64,000 nt of DNA. It comes from Luzula sylvatica. Its lineage: Eukaryota > Streptophyta > Magnoliopsida > Poales > Juncaceae. The stretch spans positions 12,924,992 through 12,988,991 of the forward strand of contig OX326958.1 of assembly GCA_946800325.1 (NCBI GenBank), written 5' to 3'. Below are positions 50,961-61,796 of this stretch, piece by piece. Numbering within the stretch: position 1 is the stretch's first letter; every line of letters begins with the position of its first letter. Both the position numbers and the translations under genes were made by a program. The notes under the pieces are model-generated. The model saw only the letters and a program-made list of their open reading frames with translations, was not told the origin of the DNA and searched no databases.

Positions 50961-51557
50961 TTTATTCAGTTAGCAAGTAGTTAGTTAGTTGGTAAGTTAG
51001 ATAGTAAGTTAGTTAGTTAGTTAGTTTGGGTACGTAAGAAGGTAGCTAGCTAGTTCGTTAGTTAGTTAGTTTGTTAATTGGTCAATTAGTTAGTTAGCTA
51101 GTAGTAAGTTAGTTAGTTACTTACTTAGTTAGTTAGTGAGTTAACTAGTTAACTAGTTAGTTATTTTGTTAGTTTATTAGTTAGTTAGTTAGCCAATAGT
51201 TAGTTAGTTAGTTAACTAGTTAGTTATTTAGTTAATTAGGTAGTTAGTTAGCCAGTTCGTTAGTTAGTTCGTTTGTATGGAGGTAGTTAGTTAATTAGTT
51301 AGGTAGGTAGTTAATTAGTTAGTTAATATGTATATATGAAGATAGTTAGTTAGTAAGTTAGTCTGTTAATTAGTTAATTTGTTAGTTAGCTAGTAGATAG
51401 TTAGTAAGTTAGTTAGTTAGTTAATTAGTTAGTTAGTTACTTAATTAGTTCTTGGTTATGTAGGAAGGTAGTTAATTAGTTAGTTAGTAAGCTAGTCAAT
51501 TTGTTAGCTAGTAGTTACTTAGTTAGTTAGTTAATAGGTATGTAGGAAGTTAGTTAC

Positions 51558-51600
<43 letters not shown>

Positions 51601-51796
51601 CTTTGTTAGTTAGTTACTTTGTTAGTTAGTTAGATAGTTAATAGGTATGTAGGAAGATAGTTAGTTACTTAGTTAGTTAGTTAGTTAGTTAGTTATTTAG
51701 TTAGTTTGTTCGTTAGTTAGTGGGTATCTAGGAAGGTAGCTAGTTAGTTAGTTAGTGAGTTAGTTAGTTATTTTGTCAGTTAATTAATTAGTTGGC

Positions 51797-51830
<34 letters not shown>

Positions 51831-53102
51831 TTATGTATGTGAGAAGGTAGTTAGTTAGTTAGTTAGTTAGTTAGATAGTTAGATAGTTAATTAGTTAGTT
51901 AGTTAGTTAGTTAGTAAATAAGTTAGTTATTTAGTTAGTTACTTAGTTAGCTAGGTAATAGTTAGTTAGTTAGTGAGTCAGCTAGTTAATCAATATATAT
52001 GTGTTAAGGTAGGTAGGTAGTTAATTAGTTAGTTAGATAGTTAGTTATTTAATTAGTTAGTTAATTAGTCAGTTGGTTAGTTAGTTATCTAGTAGTTAGT
52101 TACTTAGCTAGGTAATCAGTTAGTTATTTAGTTAGTTTGTTAATTAATTTGTTAGTTAGTTGGTTATTTAGTTAGTTAGTTAGTTAGTTAGGTTGTGGGT
52201 ATGTAGGAAGGTAGTTAGTTTGTTAGTTAGTTAGTTAGTTAATAGGTATTTAAGAAGATAGTTAGTTATTAAATTATATAGTTATTATGTCAGTTATCTA
52301 GAAATTAGTTAGTTAGTTAGTTATTTTGTCAGCTAGCTAGTAGTTAGTTATTTAGTTAGTTATATAGTAGTTAGTTAGTTAGTTAGTTAGTTAGTTAACT
52401 AGTTAGTTATTCAGTTAGCTAGTTAGCTTACTAGTTAGTTACTTAGTTAGTTAGTGGGTATGTAGGAAGTTAGTTAGTGGGTATGTAGGAAGGTAGTTAG
52501 TTAGTATGCTAATAGGTATGTAGGAAGGTAGTTATTTAGTTATTTAGTTAGTTTGTTAATTAGTTAATTAGTTAGTTATTTAGTTAGTTAGTTCGTTAGT
52601 TAGTTTGTTAGATAGGTAGTTAGATTGTTAGTAAATATGTATGTATGAAGGTCGTTCGCTAGTAAGTTAGTAAACTAGTTAGATAGTTTGCTAGTAGTTA
52701 GTTAGTTGGTTAGTTAGTCAGTTAGTTAGCTAGTTAATTAGTTATTTGTTTAGTTAGTTAGTTAGTTAGTTAGCTAGTATTTAGTTAGTTAGTTAATTAG
52801 TTAATTAATTTGTTTGTTAATTTGTTTGTTAGTATGTTAGTTACTTAGTGGGATGTACGAAGGTAGCTAGTCAGTTAGTTAGTTAATTAGTTATCTAGTT
52901 AGTTAGTTAAGAGTTATTTATTTAGTTTGTTAGTTAGTTAAATAGCTAGTAGTTATTTAGTTAGTTATTTATTTAGTTAGTTAGTTACTTAGTTAGTGGG
53001 TATGTTGGAAGGCAGTTAGTAAGTTAGTTAGTTACTTAGTTAATAGGGATGTAGGAAGATAGTTAGTTAGTTAATTAGTTAGTTATTTTGTGAGTTATCT
53101 AG

Positions 53103-53148
<46 letters not shown>

Positions 53149-55591
53149 GCAAGTTAGTTAGTTAGTTAGTTTGTTAATATGAATGTATCAAGGTAGGTAG
53201 TTAGTTAATTAGATAGTTAGTTAATGAGTTAGTTAATTAGTTAGTTAGTTAGTTAGTAAGTTAGTTAGTTAGTTATCTAGTAGTTAGTTAGTTAGTTAGT
53301 TCATCAATTAGTTATTTAGTTAGTTAGTTAGTTAGTAGTTAGCTAGTAGTTAGCTGGTTAGTTAATTATTTAGTCCGTTAGTTAGTTAGTTAGTTGGTGG
53401 GTATGTAGGAAGGTAGTTAGTTAGTTAGTTAGATAATAGGTATTTAAGAAGATTGTTAGTTAGTAAATTAGTTAGTTATTATGTTAGTTATCTAGTAGTT
53501 AGTTAGTTAGTTATTTTGTCAGCTGGCTAGTAGTTAGTTAGTTAGTTAGTAGTTTGTTAGTTAGTTATTTTGTTAACTATTGAATTATTTAGTTAGCTAG
53601 TTTGTTAGTTATATAGTAGTTAGTTAGTTAGCTAGTTAGTTATTTAATTAGTTAGATAGTTAGTTAGTTAGTTAGTGGGAAGGTAGTTTGTTAGTTAGTT
53701 AGTGGATATGTTGGAAGGTAGTTAGTTAGTTAGTTAATATGTGTATGTAGAAAGATAGTTATGTAGTTGTTTAGTTAGTTAGTTAGTCAATATGTATGTA
53801 AGAAGGTAGGTAGTTAGTTAGTTAGTTAATTAGCCAGTAGTTAGTTTGTTTGTTAGTTAGTATGTAAGATGATTGTCAGTTAGATAGTTAGTTAGATAGT
53901 TAGTTAATTAGTTAGTCAGTTAGTTAATAAGTTAGTTATTTAGTTAGTCACTTAGTTAGGTAGCTAGTAGTTAGTTAGTGAGTGAGTTAGTTAGTTAATC
54001 AATATGTATGTATCACGGTAGTTAGTTAGATTGTTAGATAGTTAGTTAGTTAGTTAGTTAGGTCAACTGTTAGTTAGTTATTTAGTTAGTTAGTTAGTTA
54101 GCTAGAAGTAAGAAGGTTAGTTATTTATTTAGTTAGTTAGTTAGTTTGTTGGTGGGTATGTAGGAAGGTAGTTAGTTAGTTAGTTAGTTAATATGTATTT
54201 AGGAAGATAGCTAGTTAGTAAATTAGTTAGTTATTATGTTAGTTATCTAGTAATTAGTTTGTTTGTTATTTTGTTAGCTAGCTAGTAGTTAGTTATTTAG
54301 TTAGTGATTTAGTTAGTAAGTCAGTTAGTTATCTAGTAATTAGTAAGTTAGTTAGTTGGTTAATCAGTTAGTTATTTAGTTAGTTACTTAGTTAGTTAGC
54401 TAGTAGTTAGTTAGTTAGTGAGTTAGTTAGTTAATCAATATATATGTATCAAGGTAGTTAGCTAGTTAGAGAGTAAGTTAATGAGTTAGTTAACTAGTTT
54501 GTTAGTTAGTTAGTTAGTCAGTTAGTTAGTTAGTTATCTAGTAGTTAGTTAGTTAGTTAGGTCATCAATTAGTAATTTAGTTGGTTAGTTAGTTAGTAGT
54601 TAGCTAGTAGTTAGCTGGTTAGTTATTTATTTAGTTAGTTAGTTGGTGGGTATGTAGGTGGGTAGTTAGTTAGTTAGTTAGATAGATAATAGGTATTTAA
54701 GAAGATAGTTGGTTAGTAAATTAGTTTGTTATTATGTTAGTTATCTAGTAGTTAGTTAGTTAGTTATTTTGTCAGCTAGCTAGTAGTTAGTAAGTTAGTT
54801 AATTAGTTAGTCAGTTATTTAGTCAGTTAGTTATTTAGTTAGTCACTTAGTTAGGTAGCTAGTAGTTAGTTAGATAGTTAGTTAATTAGTTAGTCAGTTA
54901 TTTAGTCAGTTAGTTATTTAGTTAGTCACTTAGTTAGGTAGCTAGTAGTTAGTTAGTTAGTGAGTTAGTTAGTTAATCAATATGTATGTATCACGGTAGT
55001 TAGTTAGATTGCTAGATAGTTAGTTAGTTAGTTAGTTAGGTCAACATTTAGTTAGTTATTTAGTTAGTTAGTTAGTTAGCTAGAAGTTAGAAGGTTAGTT
55101 ATTTATTTAGTTAGTTTGTTAGTTTGTTGGTGGGTATGTAGGAAGGTAGTTAGTTAGTTAGTTAGTTAGTTAATATGTATTTAGGAAGATAGCTAGTTAG
55201 TAAATTAGTTAGTTATTATGTTAGTTATCTAGTAATTAGTTTGTTTGTTATTTTGTTAGCTTGCTAGTAGTTAGTTATTTAGTTAGTTATTTAGTTAATA
55301 AGTCAGTTAATTATCTAGTATTTAGTAAGTTAGTTAGTTGGTTAATCAGTTAGTTATTTAGTTAGTTACTTAGTTAGTTAGCTAGTAGTTAGTTAGTTAA
55401 TGAGTTAGTTAGTTAATCAATATGTATGTATCAAGGTAGTTAGTTAGTTAGAGAGTAAGTTAATGAGTTAGTTAACTAGTTAGTTAGTTAGTTAGTTAGT
55501 TAGTCAGTTAGTTAGTTAGTTATCTAGTAGTTAGTTAGTTAGTTAGGTCATCAATTAGTTATTTAGTTGGTTAGTTAGTTAGTAGTTAGCT

Positions 55592-55605
55592 AGTAGTTAG
55601 CTGGT
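55592..55605. repeat. Target-site duplication of the LINE
   Basis: AGTAGTTAGCTGGT ends at 55605 and recurs directly after the poly-A tail (GTAGTTAGCTGGT, 61797-61809). The leading A is ambiguous with the tail, so the duplication is 13-14 bp, typical of L1-type target-primed insertion. Confidence 0.9.
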
Positions 55606-55881
55606 GGTAAATCTAATTTGTAAAGATAATAGATAGATATATGCATAATAGTACATTTGAGGCGATTCTTAAGGAGATCTTGACGCGATCTTGAAAAGAG
55701 TCTTTCGCTCAATTTCTTCACCAGAGTTCTTCCGGCGATCACCGGACTTGATCTACTGGTGTTCTAGTGCACGTCGACCTAAGCGAGAGGAAAAAGATTC
55801 TCAAGGCGGGAAAAGAGTATAAAGGCCTTCGTGAAAGGCTAAGCTCTTCAGCGCCTTGAAGTTTTTGTTTCTTTAGCAACC

Positions 55882-57492
55882 ATGGCGACGAGTTACAAAG
55901 AGATACTAGTAGGGGGGAGAGAGGTAAAAAGCGATACAGAGGGTTGGACGAAGGTTTCTAGAATGAAATCGAACTCAAATTCAAATACGAGCAAACCCTA
56001 CTGCTTCAGATGTTTAGGGATTGGACATAAGAGGTGGGAATGTCGTGATCCTATCAAATGTCTAATATGCAAAGAAAATGGACATATATCTTCAAATTGC
56101 GCAAAAAAGAAGGAAAATGAGAAGAAAAGGAGTCAAGAGAGAGTTAATTACAGGCCTTTTGAATTCAAATTCTTCACAAAAATGAATGAATTACAAGATG
56201 AATCTCAAAATCAACATAATAATCAGCTTAAAGGGATAGTTACTCTCAAAAATCTTCCAGACAAGATGATGAATGAAGAGAGAGTTGGCGATCTTGTGGC
56301 TAGTTTTGGCACTGTAACAAAGGTGAAAAGAATGAGTGTAGGAAATGCGGTATTGGAGATGAACATAGATAACAGGGAAGAAATACCTTGGCAGTTGAGG
56401 CTTAGAGATGGGAAGAAATCAGTGGTGGTGAAGATCTTCTTTGCTGCAATTGAGAGAGAGAAGAGTAAAGAGAAAGGAGAGAGATGGATTAAAAAGAAAA
56501 ACTCGCAAAATTCAAACCTAGATCATGGGGAACAAATAAGGAGAGACGAAGAAGGAAGATCTACAGTGGTAGGTGCGAGCAGCTACACTCCTCTGAAAGA
56601 AACCTCATCAGCAAATAAAGGAATTTCGAAGGACCTGCATGCAAATAAAGAAAAAGTTGTTGGACATATAAGTAAGGAAAGGGAGATGGTATCTGAGAAA
56701 AAAATGATTCAAATAGAAAACAAAAATTGGTGGTTGGTACCAGTGGAAGATATACCAATTGGTGATATGGCTGCAAATGAAAATAAGGAATATAAGAAGG
56801 GTGAATATGAAAATAACCAGAAAGAGAGTGTACTTATCAAGGGTAGCAAGGGGTTTAAAAATGAAGCAATGAATGGGGCAGCTTGTAGTAGGCACAAGGA
56901 TGAAAATTCCCCCCTCAGAATTATGTGGAATCATTTGAAGGAAGATTTGAAACTTGATGGAGAGGAGTGTAGGGACTTATCTGCAAAAAAAGACATGAAT
57001 AATAAGTTGGAAGACTTAAATGAAAATATGAGTTCGATACACTACGAAGAAAAATCAAGTGGGATGATTAATGAATATATTGAGATTCAGGATGAAGATA
57101 TGGAGAGTTTGAAGAAAAAATGGGGTGATGAAGTAGAAAGTGAATCCAGGGTCCTGAGTGTAATTGATGAAAACAAACCTATCCAAATGGTACCGGTGAG
57201 ATTATTAAGAAGGAGCTTGAGATTGAAAGAAAAGCAACCTGATGAGTATGTTTCTGCAATAAATAAAGCTCAAATAACTCAATTTAAGGAGACAACAAAA
57301 ATTTTAGAGAGAAAAGGAAAATTTAAGAGAAATCAAAAAAATGATGACAAGGAGTTTTTTGAGGAGAAGGAATATATAGAGGAGGAGAAAGAGAAGGTAT
57401 TAACTGTGGAAGAAGTTTGCAAAATCCTAGATTCCATTGGAGTGGTAGTGGATTTGGAGGTGCATGAAAGTTTGAATAAGTTGGCTTCCTGA
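55882..57492 (+). CDS. LINE ORF1 protein, RNA-binding with two CCHC zinc knuckles
   Basis: 536 residues. The start is in a strong plant context (AACCATGGCG), about 275 bases from the element's 5' end. Two CX2CX4HX4C knuckles are seen at C41-C44-H49-C54 and C60-C63-H68-C73. An RRM-like region follows at about 120-195 (LKNLPDKMMNEERV, then FGTVTKVKRM), and then a long Lys/Glu-rich, probably disordered tail. Plant LINE ORF1 proteins bind the element RNA and form the ribonucleoprotein with ORF2p (family knowledge). The knuckles lie ahead of the RRM-like region here, whereas a C-terminal position is common in other plant LINE proteins that I recall. No frameshift or internal stop. Confidence 0.9.
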   Translation: MATSYKEILVGGREVKSDTEGWTKVSRMKSNSNSNTSKPYCFRCLGIGHKRWECRDPIKCLICKENGHISSNCAKKKENEKKRSQERVNYRPFEFKFFTKMNELQDESQNQHNNQLKGIVTLKNLPDKMMNEERVGDLVASFGTVTKVKRMSVGNAVLEMNIDNREEIPWQLRLRDGKKSVVVKIFFAAIEREKSKEKGERWIKKKNSQNSNLDHGEQIRRDEEGRSTVVGASSYTPLKETSSANKGISKDLHANKEKVVGHISKEREMVSEKKMIQIENKNWWLVPVEDIPIGDMAANENKEYKKGEYENNQKESVLIKGSKGFKNEAMNGAACSRHKDENSPLRIMWNHLKEDLKLDGEECRDLSAKKDMNNKLEDLNENMSSIHYEEKSSGMINEYIEIQDEDMESLKKKWGDEVESESRVLSVIDENKPIQMVPVRLLRRSLRLKEKQPDEYVSAINKAQITQFKETTKILERKGKFKRNQKNDDKEFFEEKEYIEEEKEKVLTVEEVCKILDSIGVVVDLEVHESLNKLAS

Positions 57493-57530
57493 TTAAGACA
57501 GAGGAATAAAGAGGAGATAATTGGGTTAAA

Positions 57531-60500
57531 ATGAAGAAAAACTTAAAAAAAATTAAAATGATAACTTGGAATGTTAGGGGTGTAAATGGTATGGAAAAGA
57601 GGGAGAAGGTAAGAAATTATATATTCAGCCAAAAACCTAATTTTCTGGGTTTACAAGAAACAAAAATGGAAGAGATGAGTGCTAAAGTGCAAAAAGATAT
57701 ATGTGGAGGGAATTTATATGAGTTTGAGGTGTTAAATGCAAAAGGGACTTCAGGTGGAATTATTTCTGCTTGGGAACCTAATATGTTTGAATGTGTGGAA
57801 ACTATAAAATTGGAATTCTCATTGACCACTTGTTTGAGATGTAAATGGGACAACTCGATCATTATGATCTCCAATGTATATGGACCACAAAAATTAGAAG
57901 ACAAAAGAAGATTAATCTTGGAATTAGAAGAATTAAGAGGGGAAAAAAGAGATGAGAATTGGATCATCTTAGGTGACTTTAATATGATCCTAGATAAATC
58001 TGAGAAAAAAGGTGAATCCAAGAGGGATTGGAGAGATATGGAGCTATTTCAGGGTTTTGTGGAGAAAGAAAATTTGGTAAATCCAAATTTAAAAGGAAGA
58101 TTATATACATGGACTAACTCCAAAGCAAGGGCCAAGTTGGATAGATTCTTATACTCTCAAGGGATTTTGAAATCCTTTCCTAGTTTAGATCAAGTGGCTT
58201 TGAGCAATTCCCTGTCAGATCATTGTCCAGTTCAATTGGTTATGTCTTCAAACTTCCCTACCTTTAGTGGTTTTAGGTTTGAAAATCATTGGATTAAATA
58301 TGAGGAAGCTAGAGAGTTAATAAAGAATTATTTAGGGAAAGTTTCATCAAAAACCCTGTTGGAATTAGAACTTAAGCTCAAAGGTTTAGGAAAAACCTTG
58401 AAATTATGGGATAAAAAAAGAAAAGAAAAAGAGAAAGAATATGTGGAAAAAAGTGAACTTTATTTGAAGAAAATGGAGTCGAAGGAAGATAGACAGGAGT
58501 TATCAGACATGGAGAACTGGGTAAAAGATAGAGTTAAAAGAAGATTGGAGGAGTTAAAGATTTGGGAAGAAAATTATTGGAGACAGAGATCTAAAATAAG
58601 ATGGTTGAATGAAGGTGATTGCAACACAAAATTTTTTCATACACAAGCAACAATAAAGAAGTCAAAATCACTGATTGCAGTTTTAAGTGATGAAAAAGGT
58701 AATCATACTGATCACAAAAAGAAAGCAGAAATTTTATTCAACTTTTTCAAAGGATTAATGGGGAGTAAAGAGGATGATGAAGAAACAGATAATTGCTCTA
58801 TTGATTTAGAGAAATTATTTGAAAATGAAAAGTTGGATTTGGGGGAATTAGAGAGGGATATTGATGAAGAAGAGATTAAAGAGGTTATTAAAAAATGGAA
58901 GCCTAATAAATCACCTGGCCCTGATGGATTCACAGGAGAATTTTTCAAGGAATTTCTTCCTTGGATCTTGGAGGATTTATTGATTATCTTTAATAATGAT
59001 GAAGAAATGAGTAAAGGATTGGGATATTTCGGAACCTCTTATTTGGCTTTATTACCGAAGAAATTGAATGCTGATGATCCGAAGAATTTTAGACCAATTA
59101 GCTTGATAAGTAGTATACAAAAAATATATTCAAAAATAATGGCTAATAGGTTGAAGAAAAGAATTGGAGAAATGATTCAAGCTAATCAACTAGGTTTTTT
59201 GGAAAGGAGAGAGCTAGCTGATGGATATATGTATGCAAGAGAGATATTAAACATAGCACATGTGGAAAAAATGCCTCTTTTGATTTTTAAGGCAGATATT
59301 CACAAGGCTTTTGATAAGGTTTCTTGGGTTTTTTTGCTCAAAATACTAAAAGCAAGGGGATTTGGCGAAAAATGGATTTCTAGAATATACAATAATGTGT
59401 TACAAGGAAGTACAAAGATATTATTAAATGGAATTCCAGGCAAATCTATTCACTTGAATAGAGGGGTTAGACAAGGAGATCCATTATCCCCTCATTTATT
59501 CATATTAGTGATTGATACACTTGCAAGAATAGTGGAAAAGATAAGTATAAATAAAGTAATTGAAAAACCACTGGAGAAGATATATATATCTCTTCATTAC
59601 GCAGATGATTCACTTTATCTGCTTAAGCCAGAGGTAGATCAAGTAAGAAAGTTAAAAAGGATTTTGGATTTATTTGGAAAAAAATCTGGCTTACAAATAA
59701 ACTATGAAAAATCTGAGATAGCTATTATGAATAAGAGCAAAGAGAATTGGGAAATAATTTCAGATATTCTAGGATGCCCTATTTCAGAGTTACCTATGCA
59801 ATATTTGGGTCTTCCTCTGCATTATAAAAAACCTAGTAAAAGCTTCTATAAAGAACTGCTCAATAAATTTCAGAAAAAATTAGGAGGCTGGAAAAGCTCT
59901 CTGCTTTCAATTGGAGGAAGATTAACATTGTTAAATTCGGTATTATCCTCTTTACCAATTTTTTATTTTTCGGTTTTCAAATTCCCAGTTTGGGTATTGA
60001 ACGAAATGGATAAGATCAGGAGAAGATTCTTATGGAAAGGGAATTCTGAAGTTGGATACCATTTAGTAAAATGGGATTTATTGGTAAAGCCTAAAGATGA
60101 AGGAGGATTGGGAATTATTGATTTGAAATTATTCAATAAAGCCCTTATGGTTAAATGGCTTTGGAAATATTTTAAAAGAAAAGGGATAGGATTTTTGAAT
60201 TGGAATCAACTTGTGAGCAAATTAGAAATTTCTCACAAAGCAAATAAAAGTGATTCTTATTTCTGGAGGCAAGTTAAAGAAAACCTGGAATTATTTTACC
60301 AAAATACACAATTCACTGTTAATGATGGTTCATTAGTGAATTTCTGGTATAGTTGGTGGAATACAGAAGGTATATTGAAAGGAAAGTATGAAATCTTAAA
60401 AAGTTTTTCAGATTGGGAGGAATTAAATGTAAAAGAAATGAAGTTGGGAGAGGAAGATTTAGGAAAATGTTTAGGATTGAATCCTAACATTTCTCCTAAA

Positions 60501-61499
60501 GCAGAAGATCAATTAAGTGAAATTAGGGATATTCTAAAGAGACTACAACTAAATGTAAATGAAATGGATGAAATAAAATGGATACATAATGAAAAAGGTA
60601 TCTATAATGTAAAAGAGGGATATAATAGGCTTACTGAGTATTGGAGTGAAGAGGAGGAGGCATCATGGAAGCTTGAGAAAAGTAACATTTGGTCCATTGA
60701 AGCACCTCTGAGAATAAAAATTTTCATGTGGATTAGTATACAAGAGAAAATTCTGACATTGGACAATCTAAAAAAGAGAGGACATTATATGGTAAATAGG
60801 TGTTTTATGTGTGAAGAAGAAGAGGAGAATGTGACTCATCTTTTCAAAGGAGGTTGTTCCCACGTACAGAAAGTATGGGATGAATTCAGAAAACTGAAAT
60901 TAATTTCAAACATCAAATTAAAAGCAAATCTCGAAGAAGCTTATTTGGAATGCTATGATAAAAAAGTAAAAGAAATCAATAGGCAAGTTACCTTGTTCTT
61001 CATACACGGGATATGGAAGGAGAGGTGCCAAAGAGCTTTTGAGGGAGGAAGAAGACCATTGAAGAGCGTGGTTGAAAGTATCTGGCATGCATGGGAGATG
61101 TATCGAAGGATAAAAAGAAGAAACAAAAAATCAGCAGCAAAAAAAAGGAAAAGAAAAGAGACAGAAGAAATCACGGAGAGTCAAGGTGATAGTTATTATT
61201 ACCAGGCAGAAGTGGAAGAGATATTCCCGGTGGATCTAACGGAAAATTTAGAGAAAATTTCGGCTTTAATGGCGAAACAGAACGAAGGATCTGAAGTAAA
61301 AACAAAAAGATCAAAGCTCGAAAACAGAGAAAAGAAAGGAGACTCAAGTTTTCGGTTTTGGGTACCTGGATTTGGAAGGAGTAAGAGAAGAGCGACGCTA
61401 GGGTTTCGAGAAGATGAAAAAGAAGGGCAGGGTGTCGGCGAAGAAAGAGGTGAACGAGAGAGTAGGAAGTCTGTGGATGAGAGCGGCGCTAGGGTATAG
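57531..61499 (+). CDS. LINE ORF2 protein: APE endonuclease and reverse transcriptase
   Basis: 1322 residues. An APE-type endonuclease at about 9-240 nicks the target: N14 (TWNVRG), E43 (QETK), Y117 (NVYGP), D149/N151 (LGDFN), D230-H231 (SDHCPV). Reverse transcriptase at about 500-770 has KNFRPISL (518-525), the first catalytic Asp in FKAD (D589), RGVRQGDPLSP (644-654) and the YADD box (690-693). A thumb-like region with YLGLPL (758-763) and GGWKSSLLSIGGR (785-797) follows, then a zf-RVT-type segment around 1050-1120 (C1091, C1094, H1103, C1109). The tail after about 1170 is very basic (KKRKRK) and low complexity. I see no RNase H domain. It starts 38 bases after the ORF1 stop, so translation probably needs reinitiation or internal entry. 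No disruption seen; probably competent. Confidence 0.95.
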   Translation: MKKNLKKIKMITWNVRGVNGMEKREKVRNYIFSQKPNFLGLQETKMEEMSAKVQKDICGGNLYEFEVLNAKGTSGGIISAWEPNMFECVETIKLEFSLTTCLRCKWDNSIIMISNVYGPQKLEDKRRLILELEELRGEKRDENWIILGDFNMILDKSEKKGESKRDWRDMELFQGFVEKENLVNPNLKGRLYTWTNSKARAKLDRFLYSQGILKSFPSLDQVALSNSLSDHCPVQLVMSSNFPTFSGFRFENHWIKYEEARELIKNYLGKVSSKTLLELELKLKGLGKTLKLWDKKRKEKEKEYVEKSELYLKKMESKEDRQELSDMENWVKDRVKRRLEELKIWEENYWRQRSKIRWLNEGDCNTKFFHTQATIKKSKSLIAVLSDEKGNHTDHKKKAEILFNFFKGLMGSKEDDEETDNCSIDLEKLFENEKLDLGELERDIDEEEIKEVIKKWKPNKSPGPDGFTGEFFKEFLPWILEDLLIIFNNDEEMSKGLGYFGTSYLALLPKKLNADDPKNFRPISLISSIQKIYSKIMANRLKKRIGEMIQANQLGFLERRELADGYMYAREILNIAHVEKMPLLIFKADIHKAFDKVSWVFLLKILKARGFGEKWISRIYNNVLQGSTKILLNGIPGKSIHLNRGVRQGDPLSPHLFILVIDTLARIVEKISINKVIEKPLEKIYISLHYADDSLYLLKPEVDQVRKLKRILDLFGKKSGLQINYEKSEIAIMNKSKENWEIISDILGCPISELPMQYLGLPLHYKKPSKSFYKELLNKFQKKLGGWKSSLLSIGGRLTLLNSVLSSLPIFYFSVFKFPVWVLNEMDKIRRRFLWKGNSEVGYHLVKWDLLVKPKDEGGLGIIDLKLFNKALMVKWLWKYFKRKGIGFLNWNQLVSKLEISHKANKSDSYFWRQVKENLELFYQNTQFTVNDGSLVNFWYSWWNTEGILKGKYEILKSFSDWEELNVKEMKLGEEDLGKCLGLNPNISPKAEDQLSEIRDILKRLQLNVNEMDEIKWIHNEKGIYNVKEGYNRLTEYWSEEEEASWKLEKSNIWSIEAPLRIKIFMWISIQEKILTLDNLKKRGHYMVNRCFMCEEEEENVTHLFKGGCSHVQKVWDEFRKLKLISNIKLKANLEEAYLECYDKKVKEINRQVTLFFIHGIWKERCQRAFEGGRRPLKSVVESIWHAWEMYRRIKRRNKKSAAKKRKRKETEEITESQGDSYYYQAEVEEIFPVDLTENLEKISALMAKQNEGSEVKTKRSKLENREKKGDSSFRFWVPGFGRSKRRATLGFREDEKEGQGVGEERGERESRKSVDESGARV

Positions 61500-61761
61500 C
61501 GTGAATGAGTGAGGAGGAGGTCTGAGGATAAGGTAAAGAAATTTACTCTTTTGGGCCAAAGTTTCAAAGGAAAATCAATTAGTTACAGCCCAAAAAGAAA
61601 GAAATGGTTCTGGTTTTAAGAGTTTTTTAGTTAGTTGAGAGTTTTAATTGCGAGATTTAGTATTAGAGCTTTATGGATGATGGTGATTAAAATTTGTAAT
61701 GAGAATTCTTGTAAAAATCACAGTTTATTTAATTAACACGTAACAGTTTTAGAAGTGGGAC

Positions 61762-61796
61762 AATAAAGCCCACTCTAAACTTTTCAAAAAAAAAAA
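61762..61796 (+). terminator. Polyadenylation signal and poly-A tail of the LINE
   Basis: AATAAA (61762-61767) is followed about 18 bases later by an 11-A run (61786-61796) that abuts the target duplication. This marks the RNA 3' end at which target-primed reverse transcription began. Confidence 0.85.

Larger units (their letters stand above)
45600..55605 (+). repeat. TTAG satellite array, segment 7
   Basis: Plus-orientation array. From about 48670 to 54790 it closely copies 1-6080; anchors are TGCATGAAAG at 661 and 49331, and TAGGTGGGTAG at about 5939 and 54655. Bases about 54800-54950 hold a ~75-bp tandem duplication (phrase AGTCACTTAGTTAGGTAGC), and the ~0.98-kb unit before the LINE repeats the one before it (GAAGGTTAG marker near 54110 and 55089). 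No gene. Confidence 0.95.
55606..61796 (+). mobile_element. Full-length plant L1-type LINE
   Basis: A 6.19-kb non-LTR retrotransposon with a 276-base 5' leader, ORF1 (55882-57492), a 38-base spacer, ORF2 (57531-61499), a 3' UTR with AATAAA, an 11-A tail and a 13-14 bp target duplication. Both ORFs are open and carry all the catalytic motifs I can check, so it is a candidate for an active or very recent copy. It sits in the satellite after the phrase AGTAGTTAGCTGG. The matching phrase at about 5891 and at about 54606 is uninterrupted. Confidence 0.95.
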
